The notes beneath the pieces were generated by a model. That model was not told the DNA's origin, did no database searches, and saw nothing but the letters and a program-made list of their open reading frames with translations. Positions 7,244 to 15,557 of a stretch of DNA of 49,065 bases are shown one piece after another. Positions within the stretch are counted from its first letter, which is position 1. Every line of letters starts with the position of its first letter. Origin of the DNA: an uncultured Collinsella sp. GTDB taxonomy: Bacteria > Actinomycetota > Coriobacteriia > Coriobacteriales > Coriobacteriaceae. A program made the position numbers and the translations under genes. The stretch covers positions 1 to 49,065 of the forward strand of contig CAKTWE010000003.1 of assembly GCA_934630385.1 (NCBI GenBank). The letters are read 5' to 3'.

Positions 7244-7954
7244 CTAGGCGGCGGTCACCTTGACCTTGACCACGCAGGAGACGGAGGGCTTCGCCGCGCA
7301 CTTGACGGCGAGGCGCGTCTCGCCCGCCTTGAGGCCCGTCACGGTGCCGTCCATGGCCACGCGGGCGATGGACGTGTCCTCGATGGCGTACAGGCAGCGG
7401 GGGCTGGCGCCCGACGGCGTGACGGTCGGGGAGACCGCGGCTGCGGACTTGTTGGCGACCACGGACAGATCCTGCGCGACGGCCACGCTCTCGGGCAGCA
7501 CGGTGCCGCTGGCGTCAGAGACCACGGTCGGCGTGCCCGAGCGGGCGATGGAGCACTGGAAGCTCACCTTCTCGTTGGCGGCGCCGTTCGGCCCCTCGGC
7601 CGCGATGTCGAGGATCGTGCACGGGGCCTCGACGCACTTGCCGGTCGGGTCGGTGATGCGGTAGCTGGTCTCTCGGCCGCTGCCGACGGAGTCCTCGATC
7701 GAGGCCACGAAGTCCTGGAACGGGTCGCCGATGAGTCGGTGGCCCTCGACGCTGTACTTCTTGGAGACGCCGGTGACGTCGGTCTTGGTGTCGCCGCCGC
7801 CGTCGTAGTAGGCGTCCTCGCTCGTGCTCTCCGAGTTGTCCTTGCCGATCTTGGAGATGCCGGGGCCGACCCACGCCCACGTGCGCTCACCGGCGCCCGG
7901 CGTGGTGTCGACCTCGACCACGTGCTGGTAGTTGAGTGCGAATCCGATATCCAT
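7244..7954 (-). CDS. Major tail (tube) protein with C-terminal Ig-like domain
   Basis: 236 residues. The first about 150 residues are the tube-forming domain (MDIGFALNYQHVVEVD, WAWVGPGISK, a GDPFQDFVASI stretch). Residues about 155-236 look like a bacterial Ig-like (Big_2) domain (...PSGASPRCLYAIEDTSIARV, then DGTVTGLKAGETRLAVK), a common surface decoration on tail tubes thought to bind host glycans. An AAGGAG ribosome site lies 6 bases before the ATG, which immediately follows the stop of the preceding gene. The terminator downstream is consistent with high expression. Confidence 0.85.
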   Translation of the reverse strand: MDIGFALNYQHVVEVDTTPGAGERTWAWVGPGISKIGKDNSESTSEDAYYDGGGDTKTDVTGVSKKYSVEGHRLIGDPFQDFVASIEDSVGSGRETSYRITDPTGKCVEAPCTILDIAAEGPNGAANEKVSFQCSIARSGTPTVVSDASGTVLPESVAVAQDLSVVANKSAAAVSPTVTPSGASPRCLYAIEDTSIARVAMDGTVTGLKAGETRLAVKCAAKPSVSCVVKVKVTAA

Positions 7955-8359
7955 CTAAAACTCCTTAATCTCGATGTGCGCGGTGGCCTCGACCACCCAC
8001 ACGTTGCGGCCGCTCTCGTCCCACTGGACGGGGCGCGGCTTCACCGTCTCGATGCGGATCATCCGGTAGCTGCCGTTGGCGCTGTCGAGCGGCACGGTCC
8101 GCAGCGTGCGCTCCGCCAGGAGCGCGTCCGCCATGGCGTCCAGCTCGACGCGGCGCGCGAAGAACAGGCTCAGGCGCACGGCCGTGTCGAAGGCGAGGTC
8201 GAAGTAGCCGTCCTCGCCGCCGGGCACGCCCGTGCGGATGGCGCAGAACTCGGCGTGGCGCCGGGTGTCCGGCAGGTAGGTGAACACGTCGCGGACGCCG
8301 GCCGCCTCCAGGCGGCCCTTCACCACGTCCACGAGGTCCAGCGTGCCGTTCTCTTCCAT
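7955..8359 (-). CDS. Minor capsid 3-like / tail terminator protein
   Basis: 134 residues, last of three small head-tail joining proteins before the tube protein. Features such as VFTYLPDTRRHAEFCAIR and a final VEATAHIEIKEF strand resemble the Minor_capsid_3 family, which occupies the tail-terminator position. The ATG at 8359 was chosen with the GGAGGCACGCAC ribosome site before it. The stop TAG directly abuts the ATG of the tube gene. Confidence 0.65.
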   Translation of the reverse strand: MEENGTLDLVDVVKGRLEAAGVRDVFTYLPDTRRHAEFCAIRTGVPGGEDGYFDLAFDTAVRLSLFFARRVELDAMADALLAERTLRTVPLDSANGSYRMIRIETVKPRPVQWDESGRNVWVVEATAHIEIKEF

Positions 8360-8370
8360 GTGCGTGCCTC

Positions 8371-8706
8371 CTAGTAGTCCATGTACAGTCGCCGCGCGAA
8401 CTCGCGCAGGTCGTCGCCGTCCTCGCGCTGGCACTCCTCGTCCCAGTGGTCGGTCGTCGCCGGGTCGGTGTGGTTCATGGGCTCGTAGTACTGCCGCGCC
8501 GCGTAGGGCGTGTTCCACGTGAGCACGCCCGCGCCATAGTCGGAGTTGACCGGCTCGCTGGAGCGCAGGGTGGTCTCCAGCACCGGCACGTACTTGCGCA
8601 TGGTGAACGCGCAGCGGCGCGCGTACAGCACCTGGCGCCTCTTGCACTCGGCCGGCGCGGTCGCCAGGTCGATGCCGGCGGTGACGACGTCCACGGCGAT
8701 GCTCAT
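8371..8706 (-). CDS. Minor capsid 2-like head-tail connector
   Basis: 111 residues (MSIAVDVVTAGIDLATAPAE). It is second in a trio that corresponds to the Minor_capsid_1, 2 and 3 families by order and size. The ATG at 8706 overlaps the preceding gene by four bases (ATGA). It probably forms or stabilises the head-tail joint; no catalytic motif is seen. Confidence 0.6.
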   Translation of the reverse strand: MSIAVDVVTAGIDLATAPAECKRRQVLYARRCAFTMRKYVPVLETTLRSSEPVNSDYGAGVLTWNTPYAARQYYEPMNHTDPATTDHWDEECQREDGDDLREFARRLYMDY

Positions 8707-9041
8707 CGCAGCTCGACCTCCCAGTGGTGCACGCGGCCGCGCTCGTCGACGTAGCGGGTGCACGACGCGACGCAGCACTCGGTGGCGCCGTCTACGGATA
8801 CGAGGCTGCCGGCCGGCAGCTCCATGGCCCCCGCCGTGTTCACGGCGTCGATGAACAGCAGGCCGGTCGTGGCGTCCTGCAGCTGGTAGTCCGTGGCGCG
8901 CACGGACGCCCTCTGCTCGTAGCGCACGCCCAGCAGGAGCCTCTTGTCGGAGAAGCCCTGGCGGCCGTCAACCTCCTCGGGCACGCGCACCTCGGCGCGG
9001 CTGGGCAGCAGGCGCTTGGGTATGGGCACCATGCCGATCAC
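8703..9041 (-). CDS. Minor capsid 1-like head completion protein
   Basis: 112 residues beginning MIGMVPIPKRLLPSRAEVRV. The region GFSDKRLLLGVRYEQR followed by short beta strands fits the small beta-barrel stopper type proteins (Minor_capsid_1). It overlaps neighbours on both sides by four bases, part of one translationally coupled chain from capsid to tail. Confidence 0.6.
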   Translation of the reverse strand: MIGMVPIPKRLLPSRAEVRVPEEVDGRQGFSDKRLLLGVRYEQRASVRATDYQLQDATTGLLFIDAVNTAGAMELPAGSLVSVDGATECCVASCTRYVDERGRVHHWEVELR

Positions 9042-9376
9042 CCCAGACCCTGGTACAGGAGGCCGGAGCCGGACAGCGCGCGGCGCACCGCCCGGTCCAT
9101 CGCGGCGTCGTAGCCGCCGCCCTGCCCCTGCTCGATGGTGAGCGAGCCCAGGCGGACGGAGCCGGACGCCTCGATGCCGCCGGAGAAGCCGTACGCCGCG
9201 TCGACGTCCAGCGCCGCGCAGACGGCGGCCTTGTACGCCTCAACCTGCGCCTCGCCCTCCGGCTCGTTGAAGCCGATCACCTCGCGCACGGCGGCCACGG
9301 CGGCGCCCAGGTGCGGGCGCACGTCGTCCCATGTGTTCGCGCCGTGGTAGTCGGCGCTCCCGACCTCCGGCAGCAT
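9038..9376 (-). CDS. Head-tail adaptor-like protein
   Basis: 112 residues, mostly helical by appearance (HLGAAVAAVREVIGFNEPEG, then helices with YKAAVCAALDVDAA). It lies directly after the capsid group, where gp6/adaptor proteins that dock on the portal are usually found. The assignment rests on position and predicted helical nature. Confidence 0.5.
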   Translation of the reverse strand: MLPEVGSADYHGANTWDDVRPHLGAAVAAVREVIGFNEPEGEAQVEAYKAAVCAALDVDAAYGFSGGIEASGSVRLGSLTIEQGQGGGYDAAMDRAVRRALSGSGLLYQGLG

Positions 9377-9378
9377 GG

Positions 9379-9537
9379 CTACTCCGCCTCCGCTGCCTTG
9401 GCCGCGGCCTTCTTGCGCGGCTTGCGGGCCGGCTTCTCGGCCGGTTCGGGCTCCGGCTCGGGTACCTGCTCCTGGCTGGCCTCCGCCGGCTTCTCGGCCG
9501 GCTCCTCGGGGAAGGTCAGCCCCACGATGGTGGCCAT
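9379..9537 (-). CDS. Small Pro/Glu/Lys/Ala-rich protein after the capsid gene
   Basis: 52 residues (MATIVGLTFPEEPAEKPAEA...), ending in a basic stretch RKPRKKAAAKA. Its ATG overlaps the capsid stop (TAATG). Low complexity prevents assignment. Small genes at this place sometimes encode head decoration or linker proteins, but nothing here proves that. Confidence 0.5.
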   Translation of the reverse strand: MATIVGLTFPEEPAEKPAEASQEQVPEPEPEPAEKPARKPRKKAAAKAAEAE

Positions 9538-10442
9538 TAGGCGGTCACCGCGACGTGGGCGTAGATGAGGTCCTTCTTCTTCAGGTACACGATCAGGTCG
9601 TGGTACAGGCGGTACTGCCACTTGTGGGCGTCGTCGTCCTGGTTCACGTCGGGGGAGAAGTAGCGCAGCTTCTCGTGCTTGGAGATGGCGGCGGCTGCCT
9701 CGGGGGCCATGACGATGAAGTTCAGCGCCTTGCCGTCCTCGGCCTTCTCGTAGCCGCCCTTCTCCTCGCCGGAGGTGGTGCCGTCCAGCAGCTTGATGGC
9801 GGAGTAGAAGCGGTCGCCGGCCACGCCGATCATCTTCATCTCGTCGTAGGTGCCGAAGTTGCTGTTCGGGGCCTCGCCGGCGGACAGCTGGTACTTGTTG
9901 GACAGGCGCAGCAGCTTCTTGGTGGCGGCGGAGTGGTAGAACAGGCACTGGGACAGCTTCACGCCGTGGTCCTCCATGCACTGCTCGGCCTCCAGCACGG
10001 CGGCCACGGTCTCGTCGGCGCCGGACAGGTCCTTCTTGACGGTGGTGCCGGCGTTCTGGGTGAGCTTGGCGAAGCGGATGGCGTCCACCTCGGGCACCAC
10101 CTTGGTGCGGGTGAACTCGCCCATGGCGTTGGCGGAGACGATCTTGGCGCGCTCGTCGTCGTCGAGCACGTCGATGTTGAACTCGCGGTCGCGCTCGTAC
10201 TGCAGCTGGTAGGGCTGCCAGGTGACGGAGATGCCGCCCTTGGTGAAGCCCTGACCGCGTTTGTGGGTGGCCAGGCCGTCCATGTCGATGCTGGCGATCT
10301 CGATCTTGCCGTTGCCGCTCATCTCGCCCAGCAGGTCCTGGTTCATGTTCAGGTCGCCGGTGACGGTCTCCTGCGCGATGACCTTGTCCAGTCGGGTGGT
10401 GAACTTGTCGATGCAGTTGGCTAGGTTGTTGGTTGCAGCCAT
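9537..10442 (-). CDS. Major capsid protein
   Basis: 301 residues, directly after the scaffold gene. It has features of HK97-fold capsids of the siphovirus type that lack a long delta domain: a helical N-terminus (NNLANCIDKFTTRLDKVIAQ), a mid-chain VTWQPYQLQYERDREFNIDV strand pair (E-loop region), and a C-terminal DLIVYLKKKDLIYAHV. It is expected to be among the most abundant prophage products after induction. Confidence 0.85.
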   Translation of the reverse strand: MAATNNLANCIDKFTTRLDKVIAQETVTGDLNMNQDLLGEMSGNGKIEIASIDMDGLATHKRGQGFTKGGISVTWQPYQLQYERDREFNIDVLDDDERAKIVSANAMGEFTRTKVVPEVDAIRFAKLTQNAGTTVKKDLSGADETVAAVLEAEQCMEDHGVKLSQCLFYHSAATKKLLRLSNKYQLSAGEAPNSNFGTYDEMKMIGVAGDRFYSAIKLLDGTTSGEEKGGYEKAEDGKALNFIVMAPEAAAAISKHEKLRYFSPDVNQDDDAHKWQYRLYHDLIVYLKKKDLIYAHVAVTA

Positions 10443-10455
10443 GTGCTGCTCCTCT

Positions 10456-10986
10456 CTACTTCTTCAGGCCGAAGGCGCGGTCGAGCGCCGCGTCGTCGTC
10501 CTTGGCCGCGCCCACGGGCTTCAGCCCCGTGGAGCCGGTCTTCTTTGCTTCCTCGAACAGGTACGGGCAGGCTTCCTTCAGCTTGTCCACGTCGCCCTCG
10601 TAGTCGTCCAGCAGCGCCTTGGCCGCCTTGACGTTCTTGCACCCGGCGATCTCCAGGCGGTAGGCCGCCTTCTCGCTCGCCATGGACGCCTTCATCTCGT
10701 CGAGCTTCTTCTGCAGCTCCTCGCGCCCCTCCTTGGTCTTGGCCGCCTCGTCGAGCTGCGCGCGCAGCTTCTCGATCTCGTCGTCCTTGGCCTTCAGGTC
10801 GCGCTCGTACTTGTGGCGGTTGACGGTCGCGCCGCCATCGCCGCCCTGCGGCTCCGTGGTGCCGCCTGCCGGCTCGTTCGCCGGCGCCTGGGGCTGCTGT
10901 GCCTGGGTGCCGTCTCCGGCGCCCCCTGCGGGCTGCTGGCCCTCCTGCGGGTCGGTCTGCTGCCCCTGCGGTTGCTGTGCTCCCAT
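10456..10986 (-). CDS. Capsid scaffold protein
   Basis: 176 residues. The Gln/Pro/Gly-rich N-terminus (about 50 residues) is followed by a charged coiled coil (DLKAKDDEIEKLRAQLDEAA) and a C-terminal DDAALDRAFGLKK. This is the pattern of phage scaffolds of the Gp20 type, which guide capsid assembly and are then lost. The ATG at 10986 is preceded by GGAAAGGA. Upstream lies a 206-base gap with a terminator and the repeated CACGTG motif, so the capsid genes may be a separate transcript. Confidence 0.75.
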   Translation of the reverse strand: MGAQQPQGQQTDPQEGQQPAGGAGDGTQAQQPQAPANEPAGGTTEPQGGDGGATVNRHKYERDLKAKDDEIEKLRAQLDEAAKTKEGREELQKKLDEMKASMASEKAAYRLEIAGCKNVKAAKALLDDYEGDVDKLKEACPYLFEEAKKTGSTGLKPVGAAKDDDAALDRAFGLKK

Positions 10987-11110
10987 GTCCGTACCAGTCC
11001 TTTCCGGTGTTTGGTTGCCGCGCTTCTCTGCGCGCTTCGGTACTTGCAGCTGTTGCCGCCGCTGCCGCGCCGCACCCCGTTGCCGCCGGGTGCCCGCGCA
11101 GCTTGGATGG

Positions 11111-11126
11111 TCGGGCACGTGTCGCC
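11111..11126 (-). promoter_or_regulatory. Repeated intergenic motif, copy 2 (GGCGACACGTGCCCGA)
   Basis: Identical over 16 bases to the copy at 17249-17264. It lies just downstream of a minus-strand terminator and 125 bases before the scaffold start. The rest of the 10987-11192 gap holds no gene that I can support; an in-frame upstream extension of the scaffold there is arginine-rich shadow sequence. Confidence 0.45.
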
Positions 11127-11130
11127 CGCC

Positions 11131-11161
11131 AAAAGGAAGGGCCGCCCCTGCGGACGGCCCT
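11131..11161 (-). terminator. Terminator after the toxin-immunity pair
   Basis: Stem AGGGCCG (11038+100 = 11138-11144) with its complement at 11155-11161 and a 10-base loop, followed on the minus strand by TTCCTTTT. The same hairpin sequence, nearly unchanged, precedes the terminase gene (17264-17297). Confidence 0.65.
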
Positions 11162-11192
11162 CGCCTCGTTCTGTTCGGTTGTGTGTGTTCGG

Positions 11193-11462
11193 CTATGCCA
11201 GCGCGACCTCGCGTGCCTGCTCCATCTCGGCCTCGGCCGCCGTCGGCGCCTGCCCGGTCAGGATGGACGGTATCGACGGCATGGGGTAGCTTGCCGCGCC
11301 GCTCGCCTTGTCGATGGCGATGGGCGAGCAGCCGGGAACGACGTCGGCCACGGAGTCTCCAACGGAGAAGAACCAGTGCGCGCTGCCATCGAACGCGGCG
11401 GTGAGCCGCTGGCCGTCCGAAATGGCGGCCTGCGCCAGCTTCTTGGCTTCCTTCAGCTCCAT
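11193..11462 (-). CDS. Probable immunity protein (Imm35/YrhB-like) for the MuF toxin
   Basis: 89 residues. The central stretch AHWFFSVGDSVADVVPGCSP followed by IAIDKASGAASYPMP resembles Imm35 domains: an aromatic strand, then G-x-x-P-I-x-(V/I)-D-K-x-(T/S)-G. That family guards against papain-fold peptidase toxins. It starts four bases after the toxin stop, with its ribosome site (AAGGGGTGA) inside the toxin's last codons, so the two are coupled. In the prophage it would protect the lysogen. The family call is from remembered motif pattern and should be tested by profile search. Confidence 0.6.
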   Translation of the reverse strand: MELKEAKKLAQAAISDGQRLTAAFDGSAHWFFSVGDSVADVVPGCSPIAIDKASGAASYPMPSIPSILTGQAPTAAEAEMEQAREVALA

Positions 11463-11466
11463 GTCG

Positions 11467-13386
11467 TCACCCCTTCCTGCTCGTGCAGCACAGCTCTATC
11501 GTGTCGGACGGGTCGAGCCCGTCGATTCTCGATGCCATTGTACCGCCCGGCTTCGCCAGTTTGAAGTACCCAGATACGTCGGCCCTGCCGCTCTGCGGGT
11601 CCATGTACCTGATCTCGCCGCCGATGTTCTCGGCAGCGAACACGTGCGCGCCGCCGCCGCGCTTCTTCGGCCATATCACGTATACCTCGGCACGGGCTCC
11701 GTCGCCCCAGCTCTTCAGCAGCCTGTCGCATCCGCTCTTGCCGCCGCAGCGCTTCCACTCCTGCCCGTCGAACACCTTGGACCACTTTCCGTTCATGGGG
11801 TCGGTGTCCTTCGGCATGCCGTTCTCGTCGACGATTCGGGGCTTGGCCACTACGTCGAAGCCGCGGCGGCGCATCTCGTACGACGGGACGCACCGCTGGC
11901 AGTTCAGCGTCCACTTCGGGTCCCTCGATGTGAAACCCGGGTTCACCGCCGCTAGGTCGGCCTCGCGGCCGTGCTCCCCTGCGATCTTGAGGAACTGCCT
12001 GCGACCGTCCTTCACGGGCGTGACGCCCGGCATGGCGGCGTTGAACATACGGCGCTGCTCGGCGGCCGTGAGCGTCGAGAAGTCTGACGCCTTCATGCCC
12101 TGCAGCTTCATCTCCTCGGCCACGGCCCTGGCCACGGCGGTGCGGCTGGCGCCGGCCCTCGCCATCGCCTCCCTGGCCGCCTTCCCGTCCATCAGCTGCG
12201 CCAGCGTGCGCCCGCTCGACTTGACCCATGCGCCGCCGGGCATGTCCCCGGCCCACTCGCGCGCCGGGTGGCGGTGCAGCACCGGGTGCCCGGTCAGGCT
12301 CTTGGCGTTGGACTCCTTCACCAGCCGGCGCATGGCCTCCTGCCGGCGGGCCAGCAGGTCCTGCGCCCTCACGACCTCGACGCGCGCGGCGTTGGTGGGG
12401 GAGACGTCGTAGCACTTGCGGGCGCCGGCCAGCTCGCGCTTGGCCTCCCGGATGGCGCGTTCCCCGGCGCGCTGCCTCTGCTCCAGTTTGTAGACCTCCT
12501 CGCCCGGCAGGCCGCTGGCGTGCTTGGGGTCGGGCCCGTAGGCGCGCGGCGCGCCCGGCAGGTACGGGCCGAACGAGTGGCGGCAGTTGGCGCCCAGCAG
12601 GCCGTCCACCGAGCCGTAGCCCGTGGCGGCCTCCAGCCCCTCGTACGAGCGGCCGTCGATGCTCACGGCGCCGCGCCAGCCGTACACCTGCCCCTGCCAC
12701 GCCGCGTGGCTCGGGCGCGCGTTGGGGTGGCTGGAGACCTCGACCAGCTGCACGCCGTACTCGTCCATGGCCCTCGCGGTCATGCGGGCGCCGTCCTGGG
12801 CGATCTGGGTCCGCACGTGGCGGCGCACGGCCACGTCCACGCGGTTGCGCACGGTGAGGTTGCCGGCGGCGTCGCGGTACTGCACCACGCTCACGCCGTC
12901 GCGCTCCAGCCTGCGCACGGCGCGGTGCAGCGCCTGCTCGGTTGTGGAGGCGCCGGAGTTCACCCGGGCGATGGCCTCCGTGGACGCGGACAGGAACGCG
13001 TCCAGGGCGCCCTGCTCCATGTGCAGGTTGTCGCGCTGCAGGATGGCGGCGAGCCCTCGCACGGTGGCGTCCATCTGGCGCGGCCACGCCCTCTCGGTTC
13101 CGGGCCTGCCCAGGCGCTCCATGTCGTCGGCGTCGGACGCCCTCATGAACTTCTCGACGGTGGCGCGCAGCTCGGCGTCCACCTCGCCGGCGTGGCGCTC
13201 GATGATGCGGCGCAGCTCGTCTGCATGGGTCTGGCCCAGCAGCGCGGCGGCCGTCACGCTCTTGGAGGTCACGCCGGCGCCGGACAGCATGAGGTCCACC
13301 AGGTAGTTCAGCATGTCGGCCTCTATGCCGCGGTACACGCGCGCCAGCGCCTCGCCGGCCTCCTCCAGCGCCTCCGGGGACAGCAT
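11467..13386 (-). CDS. MuF-type minor head protein with C-terminal papain-fold toxin domain
   Basis: 639 residues. Residues about 185-275 form the phage Mu F / SPP1 gp7 head domain (RRHVRTQIAQDGARM, HPNARPSHAAWQGQVYG and GLLGANCRHSFGPYLPG). A long helical linker follows (300-430). Residues about 485-639 look like a Tox-PL papain-fold toxin: NCQRCVPSYEMRRRGFDVVA with candidate nucleophile C496 or C499, H581 in GGAHVFAAE and D596 in MDPQ. MuF proteins are packaged in the capsid and can be delivered with DNA. The fusion therefore suggests an effector carried by the virion. The ATG (13386) overlaps the portal stop. The small downstream gene is its likely immunity partner. Confidence 0.8.
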   Translation of the reverse strand: MLSPEALEEAGEALARVYRGIEADMLNYLVDLMLSGAGVTSKSVTAAALLGQTHADELRRIIERHAGEVDAELRATVEKFMRASDADDMERLGRPGTERAWPRQMDATVRGLAAILQRDNLHMEQGALDAFLSASTEAIARVNSGASTTEQALHRAVRRLERDGVSVVQYRDAAGNLTVRNRVDVAVRRHVRTQIAQDGARMTARAMDEYGVQLVEVSSHPNARPSHAAWQGQVYGWRGAVSIDGRSYEGLEAATGYGSVDGLLGANCRHSFGPYLPGAPRAYGPDPKHASGLPGEEVYKLEQRQRAGERAIREAKRELAGARKCYDVSPTNAARVEVVRAQDLLARRQEAMRRLVKESNAKSLTGHPVLHRHPAREWAGDMPGGAWVKSSGRTLAQLMDGKAAREAMARAGASRTAVARAVAEEMKLQGMKASDFSTLTAAEQRRMFNAAMPGVTPVKDGRRQFLKIAGEHGREADLAAVNPGFTSRDPKWTLNCQRCVPSYEMRRRGFDVVAKPRIVDENGMPKDTDPMNGKWSKVFDGQEWKRCGGKSGCDRLLKSWGDGARAEVYVIWPKKRGGGAHVFAAENIGGEIRYMDPQSGRADVSGYFKLAKPGGTMASRIDGLDPSDTIELCCTSRKG

Positions 13387-14792
13387 CAGAAGCCCTCGTC
13401 GAGCAGCTGGGCGGAGGGCACGGCGGCGGCCGCCTCCTCCTTGCTGAAGCCGTGCCAGTCGATCAGGTAGCGCTGCTTCAGCTCCGGGACGCCCAGCGCG
13501 GCTATCTCGGCCAGCGCCATGTTCTTCTCGGTCTGGGTGTCGGCGATCACGGAGTCGTCGAACTGGACCTTGACGGCGCCGAAGTCCTCCTCGATGGCCG
13601 CGCCGCAGTGGATGCGGGCGCAGTTGAGGAGGCTGGTCACCACGCGCTGAACGGCGCCGCGCAGCACGTTCTCGTGCTTGCGCACGTTGCGCATGAGCGC
13701 GGAGTTGTCGGCCGCCACCTCGGTGGCCGTCTTGATGCCCCCGTTCTTGTCCAGCGTGAAGTACTGCTGCCCGAAGCCGCACAGGTCGCCCAGCTCGGCG
13801 AGCGCCATGTCGAAGGCGGAGCGCAGCGGCTCCACGCGTATCTCGGGGCTGTAGATGCTGATCAGGTCCTTGGTCGGGTCCTGCCCGGCGAGGCGGCGGA
13901 ACAGGCGGCCCTCGATGCGCGGCGAGGGTATGACCTTGCCGTTCTCGCTGCGCACGTCGACCATGCTCTCGTCCACGAACACCTTGGCGGCGGTCAGCTC
14001 GACCTCCTGGAACATGGAGTCGTAGGCGAGGTCCACGGCCTTGATGGCGTCGAGCGCGTCGGCGAACACGGACTGGCCGAACGGTGACAGGTCCACCACG
14101 GTGTTCTCCAGCGCGGGGCGGATGATGCCGAACGTGGGGCAGTCCTGCAGGGTGTCGAAGTCGGCGATGACGCCGGCGGCCTCCGCGTCCTGCTCCTCGC
14201 CCTCGCTGAACAGGTAGGTGCTGATGTGGTAGGTGCCGGTCACCGGGTCCGGCGCGTGCACCTGCAGCTGGTCGACGCGCTTGCCGGCGACGGCGGCGCG
14301 GGTGACGAACGCGCACGCGCTCACGCCCTCCTCGTCCCATGACAGCGGGCGCACCATGCGGGCGTCGTAGCGGCGCACCTTCAGCTCGGCGCCGTCGTCG
14401 CGCACGTCCAGCCACAGCGCCCACGCGGCGGTGCCGAGCGCGAACGCCTTCTCCACGACCATCTGGCCGGTGGGCCAGAAGTTGGCGCGGTCCAGCCAGT
14501 CCTGCAGCCACGCGTTGGCCGCGTCGCCCTCCACGCTCACCTGCGTGTCGTCGGTGATCAGCAGGCTGGCCCACTCGGTCGCCACGCGCTTGGCGGGGCG
14601 GATGCTCATGCGGTTGCGGGTGCGGCGGCGCCCCTTCAGGTCGGTGTAGCCGTCCCGGTACCAGTCGTCCTTGCCGCTGTACCAGTCGAACCACGACTGG
14701 ATGTAGGTGTCCATCGAGGTGTCGACGGCGTACCCCAGCTCCTTCAGCTTCTTGGTCACGTGCGCCGGCACGCTGAACTCGTCCACTGCCAT
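13386..14792 (-). CDS. Phage portal protein (SPP1 Gp6-like)
   Basis: 468 residues, between terminase and MuF genes as in SPP1-like phages. It forms the dodecameric ring through which DNA enters and leaves the head. Supporting segments are the N-terminal MDTYIQSWFDWYSGKDDWYR, RRTRNRMSIRPAKRVATEWA, and the C-terminal helical region GGIKTATEVAADNSALMRNV, typical of the family. The start ATG at 14792 follows a good AGGAG-like site (GATAGGAGCAGAG). Confidence 0.9.
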   Translation of the reverse strand: MAVDEFSVPAHVTKKLKELGYAVDTSMDTYIQSWFDWYSGKDDWYRDGYTDLKGRRRTRNRMSIRPAKRVATEWASLLITDDTQVSVEGDAANAWLQDWLDRANFWPTGQMVVEKAFALGTAAWALWLDVRDDGAELKVRRYDARMVRPLSWDEEGVSACAFVTRAAVAGKRVDQLQVHAPDPVTGTYHISTYLFSEGEEQDAEAAGVIADFDTLQDCPTFGIIRPALENTVVDLSPFGQSVFADALDAIKAVDLAYDSMFQEVELTAAKVFVDESMVDVRSENGKVIPSPRIEGRLFRRLAGQDPTKDLISIYSPEIRVEPLRSAFDMALAELGDLCGFGQQYFTLDKNGGIKTATEVAADNSALMRNVRKHENVLRGAVQRVVTSLLNCARIHCGAAIEEDFGAVKVQFDDSVIADTQTEKNMALAEIAALGVPELKQRYLIDWHGFSKEEAAAAVPSAQLLDEGF

Positions 14793-14801
14793 TCTCTGCT
14801 C

Positions 14802-15554
14802 CTATCCCCGCAGCTCGGACACGATGGCGAGCTCTCTTTTGCTCAGGCTCCATCGCTCTGCTGCGGCTCGCTCTGCTGCGGCTCGCTCGCCCAGCAGCAG
14901 CCCGCCGCCGAATATCGCCTTGCCGGCGTCGCGCTGCATGTCCAGCGCGGACACGCGGCGGCACTCGCCGCGGCGCACCCTGAACTCCACGCCGTACTTG
15001 CTGTAGCGCTGCACCATGGCGGCGGTCACCACCTCGTCGGGGTAGGCGTACCTGGGCACGCTGCGGCGCTCGCGGCACGACTCCACGGCGGCGTTCACCG
15101 CGCGGGTCAGCCCGGGTGCGCTCTGCAGCACCGTGTCGGGGTCGCCCATGTTGGTCACGAACGACGTGCGCACCTCGGCGCCGTTCTCGTACACCACGGC
15201 GCAGTCCGTCACCAGGTGGTTCATGCGCATGCACGTGTCCGCGCCGCTCAGGCACGTCAGGCTCGGGGCGAACAGGAAGAACGGCGTGCCGCGGTCCAGG
15301 TAGAACCGGCAGATGGCGGCCAGCATCGAGAACGGCGGGTTGTCGATGACCGCGCAGCCCTCGGGGTAGTCGAGGCGCTCGTAGTCGCCGCCCGGCCAGA
15401 AGGGCCGCACGACGTCGGCGGGGTCGACGCCGTACTCGCGGCAGGCCCAGTCCCTCACGGCCTCGTACACCGGCTCGGGGGTGTAGCAGTCGTCGGTCGT
15501 CTTCTTCGGCTTGAACTTGTCCACGAACTGCTCGTAGGTCTCGCCCCTGGCCAT
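14802..15554 (-). CDS. Phage DNA adenine methyltransferase (EcoRI-like)
   Basis: 250 residues. The catalytic motif IV is DNPPF (in CAVIDNPPFSMLAAICRFYL), and the N-terminal DDCYTPEPVYEAVRDW is the AdoMet-site region seen in phage EcoRI-type N6-adenine methyltransferases. No restriction endonuclease is adjacent, so it is an orphan enzyme. It would protect phage DNA from host restriction or mark it for packaging, given its place between terminase and portal. Near the C-terminus a 15-bp tandem duplication (14854-14883) produces the repeat AERAAAERAAAE. Confidence 0.75.
   Translation of the reverse strand: MARGETYEQFVDKFKPKKTTDDCYTPEPVYEAVRDWACREYGVDPADVVRPFWPGGDYERLDYPEGCAVIDNPPFSMLAAICRFYLDRGTPFFLFAPSLTCLSGADTCMRMNHLVTDCAVVYENGAEVRTSFVTNMGDPDTVLQSAPGLTRAVNAAVESCRERRSVPRYAYPDEVVTAAMVQRYSKYGVEFRVRRGECRRVSALDMQRDAGKAIFGGGLLLGERAAAERAAAERWSLSKRELAIVSELRG
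14854..14883. repeat. 15-bp tandem repeat (two copies) in the methyltransferase gene
   Basis: The unit CGCTCTGCTGCGGCT occurs twice in perfect tandem and adds five residues per copy (A-A-E-R-A), keeping the frame. It could expand or contract by slippage without breaking the gene. Confidence 0.9.
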
Positions 15555-15557
15555 GCC

